Position numbers and translations under genes: made by a program. Of a DNA stretch of 64,000 nucleotides, positions 40,482 through 52,657 are shown piece by piece. Origin of the DNA: Erwinia sp. (GTDB lineage: Bacteria; Pseudomonadota; Gammaproteobacteria; Enterobacterales; Enterobacteriaceae); NCBI GenBank assembly GCA_964016415.1, contig OZ024666.1, forward strand, positions 2,585,310 through 2,649,309, read 5' to 3'. Within the stretch, counting starts at the first letter, position 1. Each line of letters starts with the position of its first letter. Under the pieces are notes generated by a model. It was not told the DNA's origin, made no database searches, and worked only from the letters and a program-made list of their open reading frames with translations.

Positions 40482-42804
40482 TGATCGCCCCTGATTACAT
40501 AAGCATTACCATTTGTCGTAGCTTTCATAAGGCAGCTTAAACAAATACCACTGCCTGCAACAGACTGAAATGGTATGGATGCTGGCCCCGTAGCCGCCGT
40601 GCGCTTTATCTTGCGTGTGTACGTGCCCGCTGTGCCGTATTCAATTTTCCCGGCTTCAAGTTTCAAATAGCTGCCACCGCCCAACAGGGTGACTTTCTTT
40701 TTGCCGGCAAACAGCATATCGCTGGCTGAGATCAGGCTCAGTTTCTGTTCTGCCGACAGATGCATCGCCCCATTCTGCGCCTGGAGTTGTACCGGTCCTT
40801 CACTGGCATTCAGGGTCAGTGCTCCGGTGCGTGCAAACAGACCGATAGTTTCCCCGGCAAGCAGTGCCGTGTTGCCGAGAGAGCCGCTGCTTATCTCACC
40901 CACGGCGTTAACTGCCACGTTGTTACTGGCGGTCAGCTGCGTATGTTCACCACTGCTAAACGCTACCCCTTGCGGGCCATGAAGATGGATCATGCCATTG
41001 AGGGGTTGCAGCCGCTGGTCAAACATGGCTGTCTGGCTGGCGATATCCGCTTCCAGTGCCTGTGCCTGTGCTGCCGCGCCAGCAAGGGCTTCCAGTTGTT
41101 TACGACAAACCTCAATTTCGTTAAGGGCCGTTGCCATATCAAGCACCTCCCCTGCCGCTTTGCTCTGGCCGTCAGCCGTAATAAACAGCCCCTTTGCCAC
41201 ACGAATAACACTAAACTCATCGGTACGCAATTCAGAACCACTGCCGCGCGCTTTATTCTGCCCGTCAACCAAATGGCCCTGATTAAGCTGCGTCGCAGCA
41301 AAGGGCGTGGTCAGTGCGATATGCTGCTGCCCGCGCTGATCTTCCATGCGCAATTCGTTATCTGCTGCGGTACGCAAAATATTCTGGCTACGGTTGTCAC
41401 GAGTGACGATATCCCCATGTTCTGAGTCATGGAAGGCGTGGGCAATATACGGGCGATCAATATCTCCGCCATCATAGGCAATACTGACTCAGTGCCATCA
41501 AGCAGTGGCGTGTGCCAGCCATAAGTCTCACCGGCGTATGGCTTCGCCTGGCGTATCCACAAGGTGTTATAACCCGGTTCGGCATCTTCACGGCTGAAAT
41601 CCAGTTTCACCCGGTAGCGTCCCTGGTTATCCAGATGCGCGTAAATATTGCCCTTTTCCCGGCTTTCGATTCGCGCCACCAACGTGCCATGTATTTTCGG
41701 TCTCGGCACCAGGGAAGGACGAAAACAGAACTGTTCGCTATAGGGTTGCCCCCACACCGAGACATGCAGGCGGCTGTCACGTGCGGCACTGTAGGTAATC
41801 AGGGTGATTACCATGCCCTGCTTCAGGTCACTTAACGGGCTTCCGTCGGCTTCCAGCACCATGCCCGGCATTAACCCGGCGGCGTTACTGAACAGGTGTA
41901 ACCGGGCAGAGTTATTCAGTTCCCGTTCATGGTGAATTCGGGCATAAAATGCACCACTTTCGCTATCCGGTTCTGTCGTGTCATCATCACCGGCTTGCAG
42001 GAAAGGGGCGGCGTAGCGGTAGTGTTCTCCGGTCGTTGTGCCATTATTTCTGACCGCGACAGCAGAATCCATAGGCGTGGTAGCCATGCGATAGTTGTAA
42101 TCCCGGGTGCGAACCAGGCCGGTAACCGTATTGTGCCAGGTACGTAACCCCCATACCGACTCTTCAGCACCGTCATACAGTGCTGAGGGTTCCTGATAAG
42201 GTAAATGTACCTCAAACTGATAGCACTGCTGGCTGTCGGCAAAGGTGACCGTATCCATCCCTGTCACCCCATTCACCCCGGTCCTAAACCAGATACCGGT
42301 TTCTGCGAGCAGGCGCTGGATAAACTGCAAATCACTTTCCCGCCACTGGGTTATCAGCTCACGCTGTGGATAGGTTTTCTCCAGACAAAACGTAATATCA
42401 TCGCCTTCCAGACCATGCGCACGTAGTATCTGCTCCACCAGCTCAGGTACCGAGAGATTCTGGAAAACGGCACAACGACGGGTATGCGACAGTAAGGCGA
42501 GGCGCGATGAGAGGGTCACACTGTAGTGCGACTGATCAGCCGTGGTGCCGAGCCATTCAAACGCGGTAATCACACCGTGAACTTGCCGCCCACTGCGCAT
42601 GCTCAGTGTGGCGTACTTTAACAACACATCCTCTGCCGCCACATCACTCAGCAAGGAGGTAAATTCGATGCGCCATTCAGACGGTGCACTCAGTGCTTCA
42701 CGTCCGTGGAAGTTCAGCACATCCGGTTTTACCCGGCTGTGGTTTATTTCCAGCTGATAACGCGTCTGCCCGTCGAACCGTGTCAGCCAGTTATTGTGAG
42801 CCAT
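40478..42804 (-). pseudogene. vgrG: T6SS spike protein VgrG, frameshifted
   Basis: Start set at MAHNNWLTRFDGQTRYQLEI, nine bases after AAGGAG. The gp27-like part (EWLGTTADQSHYSVTLSSRL, QWRESDLQFIQRLLAETGIW) and the OB-fold (GRYRVKLDF) are intact. At about 41486-41494 one G is missing: LLDGTE should run into VSIAYDGGDIDRPYIAHAFH but the frame shifts. The C-terminal part (40478 upward) contains the needle repeats (ASNNVAVNAVGEISSGSLGN and similar). It lies between tssJ and the effector chaperone. Confidence 0.9.
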
Positions 42805-42809
42805 TATCG

Positions 42810-43334
42810 TCACTCCTTAACAGGGACCAGCGTCAAAAAACCATCACCCAGCTCGATAGTGCGCGGCTTGTCGGGATCGAGATCATCACGACTGAGGACA
42901 AGACGCCAGGTGTTGTTTTTTATCTCCGGACGGTTGAACAACCCAATCACCGCGACGTATTTTGCTTCTTCATCCATTGGCATATTCAGCGTCACGCTAC
43001 CTTTGGGCATCACCAGCAACGATTTGCTCACCACACTCTCTTCCTTAAGTACACTATCGGCATCACGAAGCAGTGTCTGGTAATCGGCGGCATCCACCTT
43101 TTCACGCGCCTTAAGCTGATACACACGCACCATGGTCGCCAGTGGCGTCTGTGCTTCCTCGGCATTAATCGCCGCTCGTGGCTCAAAATCGAGGTGTAAC
43201 ACTTTAATCTTTTTATAGAAGATTGAGTTGGTCATGTTGACTGCGCCATCAGAGATGGTCTGAGTCAGGCCACAACCGGCCAGTACACCACAGAGTGCGA
43301 GCAGAGCACTTTGTCGCCAGGAAACGAATGTCAT
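42810..43334 (-). CDS. tssJ: T6SS outer-membrane lipoprotein TssJ
   Basis: 174-aa lipoprotein with lipobox LAGCGLTQ; the mature domain has the transthyretin-like pattern (LHLDFEPRAAINAEE, LATMVRVYQLKAREKVDAAD, YVAVIGLFNRPE, TWRLVLSRDDLDPDKPRTIE). It binds TssM in the trans-envelope complex. It sits six bases before vgrG and 32 bp after tssG. Confidence 0.92.
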   Translation of the reverse strand: MTFVSWRQSALLALCGVLAGCGLTQTISDGAVNMTNSIFYKKIKVLHLDFEPRAAINAEEAQTPLATMVRVYQLKAREKVDAADYQTLLRDADSVLKEESVVSKSLLVMPKGSVTLNMPMDEEAKYVAVIGLFNRPEIKNNTWRLVLSRDDLDPDKPRTIELGDGFLTLVPVKE

Positions 43335-43366
43335 TCAGAGGTTCCTTTTCAGAATAAACAGCAAAA

Positions 43367-44446
43367 TTAGTCGAAGCGGTAACCGCCATTCAGTGCCGGA
43401 AGCAGCGTTTGGCACTCCAGCCCGTTGTAGCATCCGAGACTGACGGTCAGATGGCTGTGCTTACCTGGCTTACCACTACGCCGCCCAAGAATAGCGGTGC
43501 GACCCAGCTGAATGCGGCGTTTTTTGTCCAAACGCGCTTCAGGTAACAGACTCACGGGTATCGTCAGACGCAGACGCACATCCGAGCGATAGCCCAGATA
43601 CACCCTTAACAGCACCATCAGGTCAGTGTGCAGCTGACCACCGGGGAGCCAGCCTTCAGCCTCTTGCGGATCGCTCGTCGCCAGCATCAGTAATAGCCGG
43701 CTACAGGCCTCTTTTCCGGTTTTACCAAGCGTAGCGCGCTGCGCCAGAGAAACTCGATGTGCTTTGCCCAGTCCGCTACGCTGGGCCACCACTACTTTTA
43801 TCGGGTCCGGGCTGATAATGGTGGCACGGGTGTCAGGGGCCAGTAGCCCTACCAGCTGACGAATACCTTCGGCATTGCGCGTCGGCAGGCGCATCGTTCC
43901 CAGCAGCGCCAGAAAACGGGAGACCGGTGTAGCGACCTGCTCAGCGGTGCCGGGTATCCCCAGCCCAACCAACCCTAACAGGCACTGAGACGTATCATCT
44001 GTACCGCCCGTCTCAAACGTCGCCGGGTAAGCATATTTACGCCAGATACGATAATACTGCGTGGTGATACGATGGCTGAAGATATCAAGAAACGCCGTCG
44101 TGGTTTCATAGCCTTCACGGCGCTGGGTGATATCGTCCAGATAAGCTGTCGGTAACGGTGAGTCTACACCGTACATGCCCAGAAAGGTGGTGCGTACCGT
44201 TGGCGGCAGGTCAGGATTATCCTCATCCGTTTCAACCGCGCGCAGTTCGCTTACCGGAAACCCCATGCCTGGCCACGGGCGAAAACGCACCGGGTCAGCA
44301 GAGAGTTTATCCGTGGTGCCCAGCAAGGTCTTCTGGGTGTTTTCCTGTTCCAGGAGCTGACAAAATCGGTAAAAATTAACCTGCCAGATATTCTCACCAA
44401 GTTGCCCGGTCAGCCTGGTACGTGCTGGCTGTGATTCTCTTTCCAT
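43367..44446 (-). CDS. tssG: T6SS baseplate protein TssG
   Basis: 359-aa baseplate subunit (ImpH/VasB family). Typical features: NFYRFCQLLEQ near the start, VRFRPWPGMGFPVSEL, FLGMYGVDSPLPTAYLDDI and a C-terminal LGRTAILGRR. It overlaps tssF by about 37 bp, the normal tssFG arrangement. Frame intact. Confidence 0.93.
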   Translation of the reverse strand: MERESQPARTRLTGQLGENIWQVNFYRFCQLLEQENTQKTLLGTTDKLSADPVRFRPWPGMGFPVSELRAVETDEDNPDLPPTVRTTFLGMYGVDSPLPTAYLDDITQRREGYETTTAFLDIFSHRITTQYYRIWRKYAYPATFETGGTDDTSQCLLGLVGLGIPGTAEQVATPVSRFLALLGTMRLPTRNAEGIRQLVGLLAPDTRATIISPDPIKVVVAQRSGLGKAHRVSLAQRATLGKTGKEACSRLLLMLATSDPQEAEGWLPGGQLHTDLMVLLRVYLGYRSDVRLRLTIPVSLLPEARLDKKRRIQLGRTAILGRRSGKPGKHSHLTVSLGCYNGLECQTLLPALNGGYRFD

Positions 44447-46179
44447 CGCAGTCTTTTCCCTGTTGGTTGCAGTACCAGCGTCAGCTGATTGAAGAGGTGA
44501 ACATCGGCATACAGCGCAAAGAAACGATGCAGCATTTCGCCGAACAAATTGATATCACCCTCTCCGGCAAAATTGTCGGCATTGAGCGTAACTTCAATCT
44601 CGACGCCACGCAGCATGTAGCCACGTTCAAAGCGACGAATCAGCGTATGTTTCACCGCCACTATCGCCTCAAGACGACGCCGGTTCATCTCGTCGTCGGT
44701 CCAGTCATACAGTGCCAGCGTACCTCTCAGCACTTCCGGGTTATCCATCATGCTGAGAAACGTCGACCCCAGATGACTCATTACCCGCCAGTGGAAACGG
44801 TCATTCGCCGGGGGGTAAACCGGTAACGTGGGCGCGCTCAGGTTGAGGACTTTCACCGGCACCTTGCCCATTTTCACCACACGGTCAAGTAACGTACTTT
44901 CCAGTGCTTTACGCGGTAGCTGACCATTGGTGCCGGTGATACGTATGGAAAGCGATTCCGGTTTATCCGCCAGTTGTTCAATTTCAAAAGAGCGCCCCCC
45001 CAGGATAAGCCAGGTATCATGCATACCTGATGCACCTCGTTTCACCCGCGTGTGGAAATAACGCTCCGGCGCGTTGTGACGCATCATGCCACCACGATGG
45101 CGGAAACTGGTAAAAGGCACATACGGGTGTTTGCCGTTTTTGACCGCGCCGTGAATATTATCCACGCTGTAAATCTCGGTATGCCCGCCCTGCACACGCA
45201 GCGGCCGTAGCATATATTCATTTTCCAGCGGATTCAGTGTTAGCGGATCAGCTTCCAGGGTGAACAGATTAATCACCGGGGCACAATGAAGACGGAAATT
45301 GTCCGTTTCGAACGGCATATCAGAAGGCCAGCCATCATTAAGCACAATGTCGATTTCAAACCAGCTGGAGTCCGGGGTCAGTCCGATACGTTCCAGACCG
45401 CGCAGTTCGACAAACATAAACTTCTGGCGAAAACTGAAATATTCCAGCAACAACTGATAACCACTAAAAGATGACTCACCTTTTGGCCACAGACGGTCAG
45501 CGTCATCAAAGCCCATTGGCCTGCACCAGCCATCAAAACGGATACGTTCGGTTTGCGTATAACTATGACGGGCATACATCGCCTGAACACGGCGGGTCAG
45601 TGCCAGATGCAGAGCGTAAGCAAGCGGGCTGTCACCATTGAGATAAAGGGAAACCTTATCAATAGCCCCTTTTTTCCAGTCCACTTTGTCGTTGCACTCA
45701 AAGCGCAGGCGTATCATCGCCCGGCCATCGGGCTCGGTTTGCAGGCTGGCATCAGCGAGGTGCAAAGGCTGTAAAGTTACCGCTCTGGTTGTCCGGTACT
45801 CGCAGGTGGTTTTCTCCGGGCCAACCGGGCGAGACAGCACCGAAAAACTCTCAGGTAGCACTTCCGCCTGACGGATCTGCCGCCAGTCAGGGACAAACTC
45901 CACCACGGATAAAGAGGGGATAGTACGCATATAATGCGGCCAGAGCAGACTCACCAGTCCTTCTGTCAGTTCCGGCAGATCGTCATCCAGCTTTTCACGC
46001 AGACGCCCCATCAGGAAGGCAAACCCTTCAAACAGACGCTCAACATACGGGTCGCGTGCGCCTGCTTTATCTAAATTAAGCATCGCAGCGCGGTCGGGGT
46101 GGGCTCGGGCAAACTCTTTACCGGCTTCACGCAGGTAGCGCATCTCAGCTTCGTAATAGCGCAGGGTTAAATCATCCAT
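44410..46179 (-). CDS. tssF: T6SS baseplate protein TssF
   Basis: 589-aa baseplate subunit (ImpG/VasA family). The N-terminus LTLRYYEAEMRYLREAGKEF and DPYVERLFEGFAFLMGRLRE, and the C-terminal RFERGYMLRGVEIEVTLNAD are characteristic. Frame intact, even though the neighbouring tssM and vgrG are broken. Confidence 0.95.
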   Translation of the reverse strand: MDDLTLRYYEAEMRYLREAGKEFARAHPDRAAMLNLDKAGARDPYVERLFEGFAFLMGRLREKLDDDLPELTEGLVSLLWPHYMRTIPSLSVVEFVPDWRQIRQAEVLPESFSVLSRPVGPEKTTCEYRTTRAVTLQPLHLADASLQTEPDGRAMIRLRFECNDKVDWKKGAIDKVSLYLNGDSPLAYALHLALTRRVQAMYARHSYTQTERIRFDGWCRPMGFDDADRLWPKGESSFSGYQLLLEYFSFRQKFMFVELRGLERIGLTPDSSWFEIDIVLNDGWPSDMPFETDNFRLHCAPVINLFTLEADPLTLNPLENEYMLRPLRVQGGHTEIYSVDNIHGAVKNGKHPYVPFTSFRHRGGMMRHNAPERYFHTRVKRGASGMHDTWLILGGRSFEIEQLADKPESLSIRITGTNGQLPRKALESTLLDRVVKMGKVPVKVLNLSAPTLPVYPPANDRFHWRVMSHLGSTFLSMMDNPEVLRGTLALYDWTDDEMNRRRLEAIVAVKHTLIRRFERGYMLRGVEIEVTLNADNFAGEGDINLFGEMLHRFFALYADVHLFNQLTLVLQPTGKRLRWKENHSQHVPG

Positions 46180-46208
46180 GCGCCCCCCTGGAAGTTGTGA
46201 TAGTCATG

Positions 46209-49200
46209 TTATTCCTCCTCCGTGGATGCGAGCGTGCTATTGATTGCGTCAGCTCTGACTGAAAAAATGGCCTCTGGTAAACGAAAACCCTGTAGTTTCA
46301 GCAAGGCCAGCGGCCCCTCACCGAGTTCAGCACGCATAATAAATTTCAGCGTATTACCATCCGGGGTCATCCACACCAGCTGTGTACGACTGGTATCAAG
46401 CGGAGTAATAACCGCCTGGTCCAGCAGGCGAATGAAGCCCCAGTTGCCCTGATTATGTTTGTACAGACGCATTTCCGCTGTTGTCGTGCGCCAGCTGAGT
46501 TCCACACCGGGATAGTAGGTGTTTCCCGGCCAGGTAAAGCTTTGCCAGCTTTCCATCTGGTTAAAGTAATCCAGATGCTGACCATCCAGCGTCAGTTGCA
46601 TCCGCGCTACATCGCGTGAAGGACGCGCCATCAGTTCAAAATGCACATTCGCATCGCCCTGGGCGAAAATAATATCAGAGAGATCTGCCAGTTGGTTGAT
46701 AGCCGCAAGGAATGCCGGGTTGACGGTCATGCCCTGACTGGCTGAGGGATCAACCACCCAGTGGCTGCCTTCCTGATGTAATATGCCGCCAAGATTGTTT
46801 TTAAGAAATGCTGCGATACTCCCTGAATCACCGCGCAGGAACTGCGCGAGTAAAGGCAGTGAGGCATCGCTTCCGGTCGCCCTGAATGGATAACGTCCGG
46901 CAAAGGCCGTATTCCACTGAGACACGATAGTGCTCTGCCAGCGCGCATTCAGACTACCCGCTGCCGGGGCGAGTACCTGACGCCAGGCCAGATCCAGAGG
47001 CTGCACAAACAATGCCTGACCGAACCCATTCCACTCCTGCCCGAGACTTGCCGCGACCAGACTACCGTAATCCCGTGTCTCAGTCAGATCGATAGCTTTG
47101 CCCTGAAAGACAGTCTGAGCCAGCATCTGTGCCATCGCCTGAGGATCTGGCGCGCTGGTGACCTGCTGAAGTTTAAGACGTACCTGAGTCACTCGTGCCA
47201 GCCAGGACTTAAAACTCAGGTTGCCATTACTCCCCGTGCCATCTTTACCGTTCATCAGACCATACAGAGGACCAAAGACGCCATCCTGTGGGCCTTTCGG
47301 ACCTTGAGACTGTTCAATGAACTGTTTCACATTCTTATTACGTCCGACCAGTTTCTTTGCTGAATTAACCAGAGAATCTGCCAATGCTTCACTTTTTACG
47401 CCAGTCTGCCCCTGCCAGGCCAGCGTATTCATCAGCGCCACCAGCGGCGACTGACGCACATCAGCCAACAGATTAAGCTGAGCTATCGCTTCCGAGAGAG
47501 AAGCGGCTTCATGCCACTGAATGCTGTTAGCCATGTTAAGCCAGGCATTACCGAAGTCAGTGAAGTAACGCTCGGTCAGACGCTGCCTGAGCGCTTCCGG
47601 AGAGATATCACTGCCTGCCTGGTGCGTCTTATCCGTCAGCACCCAGTCTATTTCGTCACGACGGGTTTTCACCACGTCATCAATGGTATTTTCTACCTGC
47701 TCTTCCCATGCCTGACGGGTAAACATGCCAGGCACCACTTCTTCAGTACTGAACAGTGTTGAAGCATCAGTATCACCGGTCATATCCGCCAGCATTAAGT
47801 CTGGCCAGTTGCGGGCGATACGCTGGAGCATTTCCTGATACAAACCGGACTCGGCATTACGCTGCCCAATCTGTTTAATCAGAATTTGACGCACCGTATC
47901 CACCAGTACCATATCAGGTTTACTTATCCACTCGGGATGAGAGGGGAGATTCTGAGCATAAAAACCGAGCAGTTTAGGGGCCTGGGTCTGCCAGGCACTG
48001 TCAACCACGTCAGAACGAGATGGCTAGAGTTTTATCATATTACTGGCAAACCAGGAGGCATCGGCTTTATCCGGGCGGGCCAGCATGAGATAGCCTTTAA
48101 GCAGATTATACGTGCGCTGCGTAGCCGTGCCGCGTGCGTCACTCCCCGGGGGCAACTGAACAAACACACTGAGCTGGCGATGCAGTTCCTCTGCCAGTAC
48201 ATCACGCATCAGCACCTGATTATTACGGGCATACAGCGGCCAGAGTGCGTTGAGGGTATCGTGGTCCTGATTCAGACCAAAGGTGGTATACCAGGGCGCA
48301 CCCTGAGCCTGCCGGTGCTGCAGACGGGCAATAGCCTGTTGCAGAATCAGCTGATTACGCAAACGTTCGCTCAGGGACTGTCGGGCATCAGCGGCGACGC
48401 GTGCTGTTTCCTGTGCCTGATAAATTTGCGCGCGGTTAACTACCAGTGAAAGCAGCGTTCCGGCTCCCCATAACATAATCAGCCCCAGCAAGAGCAGGCG
48501 TAAGGCACGCTGCCAGTGAAAGCCTATTTTACGGGCATCAACCTGAAGACAATCGGCTTCCAGCGCCTGCCACGCTGGCGGGCTCAAACGCGCATGTGGC
48601 AATGTGGCACCAGTCAGCTGGACAGAGCTAAACATTAGCCCACGCAAGCGATAAGGTGCCGGGCCAGTCATCAGGCTGGTCAGTAATGGCGTTAGCTGTT
48701 GTTTAAGACGCCCTCGCAGTTGGTCAGACAATTGCAGCAGCCAGTCGTGACGTAGATCTTTCAGCAACAGTGGCATGCCCGCGCGGCGTAGACGAGAGGA
48801 CAGTGCGGTCAGTGATTCAACCGCTACCCGCGGTGCTGAACCTGGCGTGAATAATGTCCCCACAGCCGGAACACCCTCCGCTTCCTGACTCTAGGCTTCC
48901 TCACGAATAAACCATAACCAGACCGGAGCCTGCCAGCCAAGCAACGCATCACTTTTCTGACGACAACGAACCAACGTATCCAGCATGGCAGCATCCGGAA
49001 GCGCGGTACAGTCCATCACCTGCACAATGCCATCAACCGGTCGCTGGTGACGCACTTCATGAAGCACAGCAACAAATTCAGGATCGGGCGTCATATTTGC
49101 CAGCCCGGCATGGATCAGGACAATGCCCTCGTTTTCCTGCCACTGATCGCGCTTAAGACCAGGCACCACTTTTTCAATGTGTTGATCAGTGCCCTGCACC

Positions 49201-49589
49201 AGCAGCAAGCGAACTTTAGCTTTCCAGCGACGTCCGTAACGCAGACGGAGGTGGTCGGTGAGCGGGCCAGAGATAAACTGGCTGGTATCTTCATCGGTAT
49301 GAAGAGGTAAATCAGGCTGAGAATCACGTCCAACCTTATTACCCTGGTCATTATGTTTGTTGCCTCCTTTTTCCCCGGCAGCCACCGCTAACATTTGAGC
49401 GAACCATCCAGCAACAAGAATGACAATGATCATCAGCAGACAAACAATAATCACACCAGGAGGGCTAAAAGGGCCGACGTGCACTATCGCGGCTGTCTCC
49501 TCAGGATAAATACAGAGAAAACAACCAACGATACCTGTAATACAGAGCGCAAAGAAAACAATAGATACAAGTGCGGATGGTTTGTTCAT
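46209..49589 (-). pseudogene. tssM: T6SS membrane-complex protein TssM, two in-frame amber codons
   Basis: IcmF-family protein, 1126 codons in one frame. Two N-terminal membrane helices (about residues 7-27 and 43-65), a cytoplasmic region, a third helix (LLLLGLIMLWGAGTLLSLVV) and a large periplasmic domain ending in the TssJ-binding region. TAG codons interrupt it at 48891-48893 (FIREEA-stop-SQEAEG) and 48024-48026 (NMIKL-stop-PSRSDV). The frame is otherwise perfect over 3.4 kb. No intact Walker A motif is seen in the cytoplasmic part. Confidence 0.92.
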
Positions 49590-49613
49590 AACAAATATAA
49601 CTATCCCTGATTA

Positions 49614-50792
49614 TTATCCTGGAGTGACGACACAAACCTGTCGGTAGTCTGGTGATGTTTCAGTCACAACTAATTGTGCTTCGCCCTGGGCGATGCACTG
49701 ACGGGTTGCAAGAATTAATGCCTGCCAGGGTGCAGCAACACCGGCAAAACCAGCTACGCTATCAATATTAACGTAACATTGCGCTATCAACTCTGGTGCA
49801 TAAATACTGCAAGCCGTGCTTAACGTATCACTGGAAGCCAGAGTTCCCCCTGAGATCCATCCTCGTAGCACTGCGTCTTTACCGAGTCCCGCCCACAACA
49901 TTGCGTGGCAGAGCGCGTGGTTCATATCTCCCGTGTGATTGATTTGCGGACGATGAATCCGTGCCGACTTAGACGGCGTATTTTCGATCCGACAATTAGT
50001 TATCAATATAACTGAAATTGCTTCTCCCGAATCATCGGCTGGAACATTATTCAACTGTGCGCTTATGACTAACAAGGCAGCTGGTTTTGCATAATGGTAA
50101 TCAAGCCAGTAATCGAGAATTTGCAAACCTGACAGTTCCCGAATCCGGATTAACGGGCGCGTAATTCGAAGCAACCAATTGTTTGAGATATCAGGTAAAT
50201 CTTTCGCAAGATCCAGTGCAAGATAGCAGGTCATAGAATCAGGCAATGCTTCCAACAGCAAATTAACGTGCTCAACAACCTGGTATTCATACAATCCCAA
50301 CACATCAGACGCGCTACCTTGATCAGATAATCGGGAATGTCTGACAGGTTTTCCTCCGCCACGTGGTATCACCGGCTGTAAAATCGGCAGGTTAGCAACT
50401 GCTGCGGTTTGCGTTGCTATGTGCTGTCGTTCCAAAGCGTTCACCAGATATTCACTGGTAAACCAGGCAAACCGCTGTCCACGACTTTTATCATTTTCAT
50501 AACGTGATTTGATGGTTCTATTTGCTGCATCCTGCCCTACACGTTGGTACTTGTATCCTGCACGCCGGGCTGAGAACAGCGTCCCCCAAAGTAGTACCGG
50601 CAAAACAACGGCAAAAAACCAGAACCCAATACCAGAACGCTCGCCCTGCCAAAAAAGAAACGTCAACCCCATCCCGACAACCAGAGCCCCTACGCCGAAA
50701 ATACACCAGTGTCGGGTTATCGGGCGTGGAGGTTTCACCCTGTTCTCAGGGATTTTCTCCAGAATCACTGGCATATCAACCCACCACCGCAT
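49614..50792 (-). CDS. T6SS-associated inner-membrane protein, unrecognised
   Basis: 392-aa protein between PAAR and tssM, same strand. Two hydrophobic helices lie near the N-terminus (about residues 29-47 and 52-70), followed by a soluble domain (YQVVEHVNLLLEALPDSMTC, MNHALCHAMLWAGLGKDAVL, CYVNIDSVAGFAGVAAPW). Met7 (50774) is an alternative start. Its position suggests a cluster-specific T6SS accessory function; no domain name can be given. Confidence 0.7.
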   Translation of the reverse strand: MRWWVDMPVILEKIPENRVKPPRPITRHWCIFGVGALVVGMGLTFLFWQGERSGIGFWFFAVVLPVLLWGTLFSARRAGYKYQRVGQDAANRTIKSRYENDKSRGQRFAWFTSEYLVNALERQHIATQTAAVANLPILQPVIPRGGGKPVRHSRLSDQGSASDVLGLYEYQVVEHVNLLLEALPDSMTCYLALDLAKDLPDISNNWLLRITRPLIRIRELSGLQILDYWLDYHYAKPAALLVISAQLNNVPADDSGEAISVILITNCRIENTPSKSARIHRPQINHTGDMNHALCHAMLWAGLGKDAVLRGWISGGTLASSDTLSTACSIYAPELIAQCYVNIDSVAGFAGVAAPWQALILATRQCIAQGEAQLVVTETSPDYRQVCVVTPG

Positions 50793-50795
50793 TAG

Positions 50796-51038
50796 TCAGT
50801 GAGCTATCAGTGTGCAGCCGCAGCCGCATTTGTGCCCATGGAATGCTACCGGAACTCCGTTATCAAGATAATCCGGGTTTCCTTCAGTAATTACAGTCGG
50901 CCCATGCCCGGGCACAGGGCAAGAGACTTTATCGCCTTTGCGGGCAACACCAATACCACCAAAAATCATGGTAGAGGAGCCTGACTGGACTGCACCACCG
51001 TGCGTTGTCTTATCACCAATTCGCACAATTCCTTGCAT
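50796..51038 (-). CDS. PAAR-repeat spike-tip protein
   Basis: 80-aa PAAR protein that sharpens the VgrG spike and can carry effectors. Motifs: RIGDKTTHGGAVQSGSSTM, VARKGDKVSCPVPGHGPTV and a His/Cys zinc tip HGHKCGCG. The second of two adjacent ATGs has better spacing from AGGAGG and was chosen. The 360 bp upstream (51042-51400) shows no gene and probably held the promoter of this half-operon. Confidence 0.93.
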   Translation of the reverse strand: MQGIVRIGDKTTHGGAVQSGSSTMIFGGIGVARKGDKVSCPVPGHGPTVITEGNPDYLDNGVPVAFHGHKCGCGCTLIAH

Positions 51039-51439
51039 CATATCCTCCTGTTTAACCTTAATCGTTAGATAAAAAGTTATATTTTTAATATCCTACAATA
51101 CTTATCTTAAATGTGAATAATTTTAAAAGACACCTTTTTCAAGATAAAGCATCAGTCACCTTATTAATTGAGTTTACTTTCAATTTTTATATGGGAAATA
51201 ATTCAATTGAACTTGAATAAACCTGATAAAAATGAAAGATTACATTTTGCATCAGGAGGAATTAACGATAGAAAAAGATTGTGAAACCCTGCAGTACAGG
51301 AAAGTTGATCCGAGTTACTTTTTGTCCATCGCCACCCGACGCATCTTTCTGCATAGCCCTGCTTTGAAATCTTTGTTAGCTGATAATATATTTACCGCAA
51401 TATTCTTTATCCCTGAAAACATCTCTGCTGCATCGCCTC

Positions 51440-51900
<461 letters not shown>

Positions 51901-51924
51901 GCCGAGTGGAAAACACATCACGGG

Positions 51925-52078
51925 TAAGCTTTACACCCAGCGGGTTGAGCGTGAAAACCTAAACCTCCGCAACCGGTTAAAACGACTAAATCGTAAGACC
52001 TTGGGGTACTCAAAATCAGCGGAGATGCACGACAAAGTTATTGGTACATTTATTGAGCGAAACGACTATCTGCAATAA
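51925..52078 (+). pseudogene. IS1-family InsB C-terminal fragment
   Basis: Reads GKLYTQRVERENLNLRNRLK, RLNRKTLGYSKSAEMHDKVI and GTFIERNDYLQ before a TAA, matching the C-terminus of IS1 transposases (TQRIERxNLxLR, SKSxExHDKVIG). The upstream part of the gene is absent here but a matching middle part lies at 52905-53085. Confidence 0.82.
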
Positions 52079-52221
52079 TTATAATCAACACATCGAATAC
52101 ATAACCAAAAAATTTATGAACCTCACCCAGCATTAAGACATCATTCACTACAAATATAAACCAAATCATTCTTACATTATGATTCACCATGAACGTATTA
52201 TTTTATTGATAAACACGATCA

Positions 52222-52589
52222 TTATTTATTAATTTTTAAATAATAAATTCGCTCGTTTGTTTTATCAAGAATACACTTCAAGTATATACTTGAAAATCCT
52301 GTGCCTGTTTTAGATTCATATGTTTCATAATTACAATCAGCATCTCTAATTCTAACCCATGCTTGTTGCGCCGTTATGAGATAAATATCTTTTGACTCTT
52401 TCTGACCATCATACTCACCACCTTCCCCTTTATACTTATCAAGCTGTTTTTTATAGAGATGATTTAGTTTGCTGTCAGACTTATCATAATCAACTTTAAG
52501 TTTATTGTAATTTTCCTGTTCATCTTCAGACATTGAAAATGTATACGACGAAAAAAAATAACCAGTAAAATAAAACCATATAATCGCAT
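52222..52589 (-). pseudogene. LprI-type lysozyme inhibitor (immunity), copy A
   Basis: DUF1311/LprI-like protein: MSEDEQENYNKLKVDYDKSD, then AQQAWVRIRDADCNYETYES, KTGTGFSSIYLKCILDKTNE. The expected start MRLYGFILLVIFF (52589) gives a signal peptide only if a run of eight T had nine; as written, the secreted part is out of frame with it, and only a cytoplasmic product from MSEDEQ (52533) is open. A lysozyme inhibitor next to muramidase-type toxins fits an immunity role. Confidence 0.7.
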
Positions 52590-52657
52590 TACAAATACCT
52601 TTTCCTTGAATTGAATCGTTGCGATGGCACTCCAAATCACGATCTCCAGCCTAAGTT

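Noticed and set aside
40689..41425. Plus-strand frames opposite vgrG
   Set aside because: Shadows of the VgrG C-terminal repeats; the minus-strand frames match VgrG on both sides of the frameshift.
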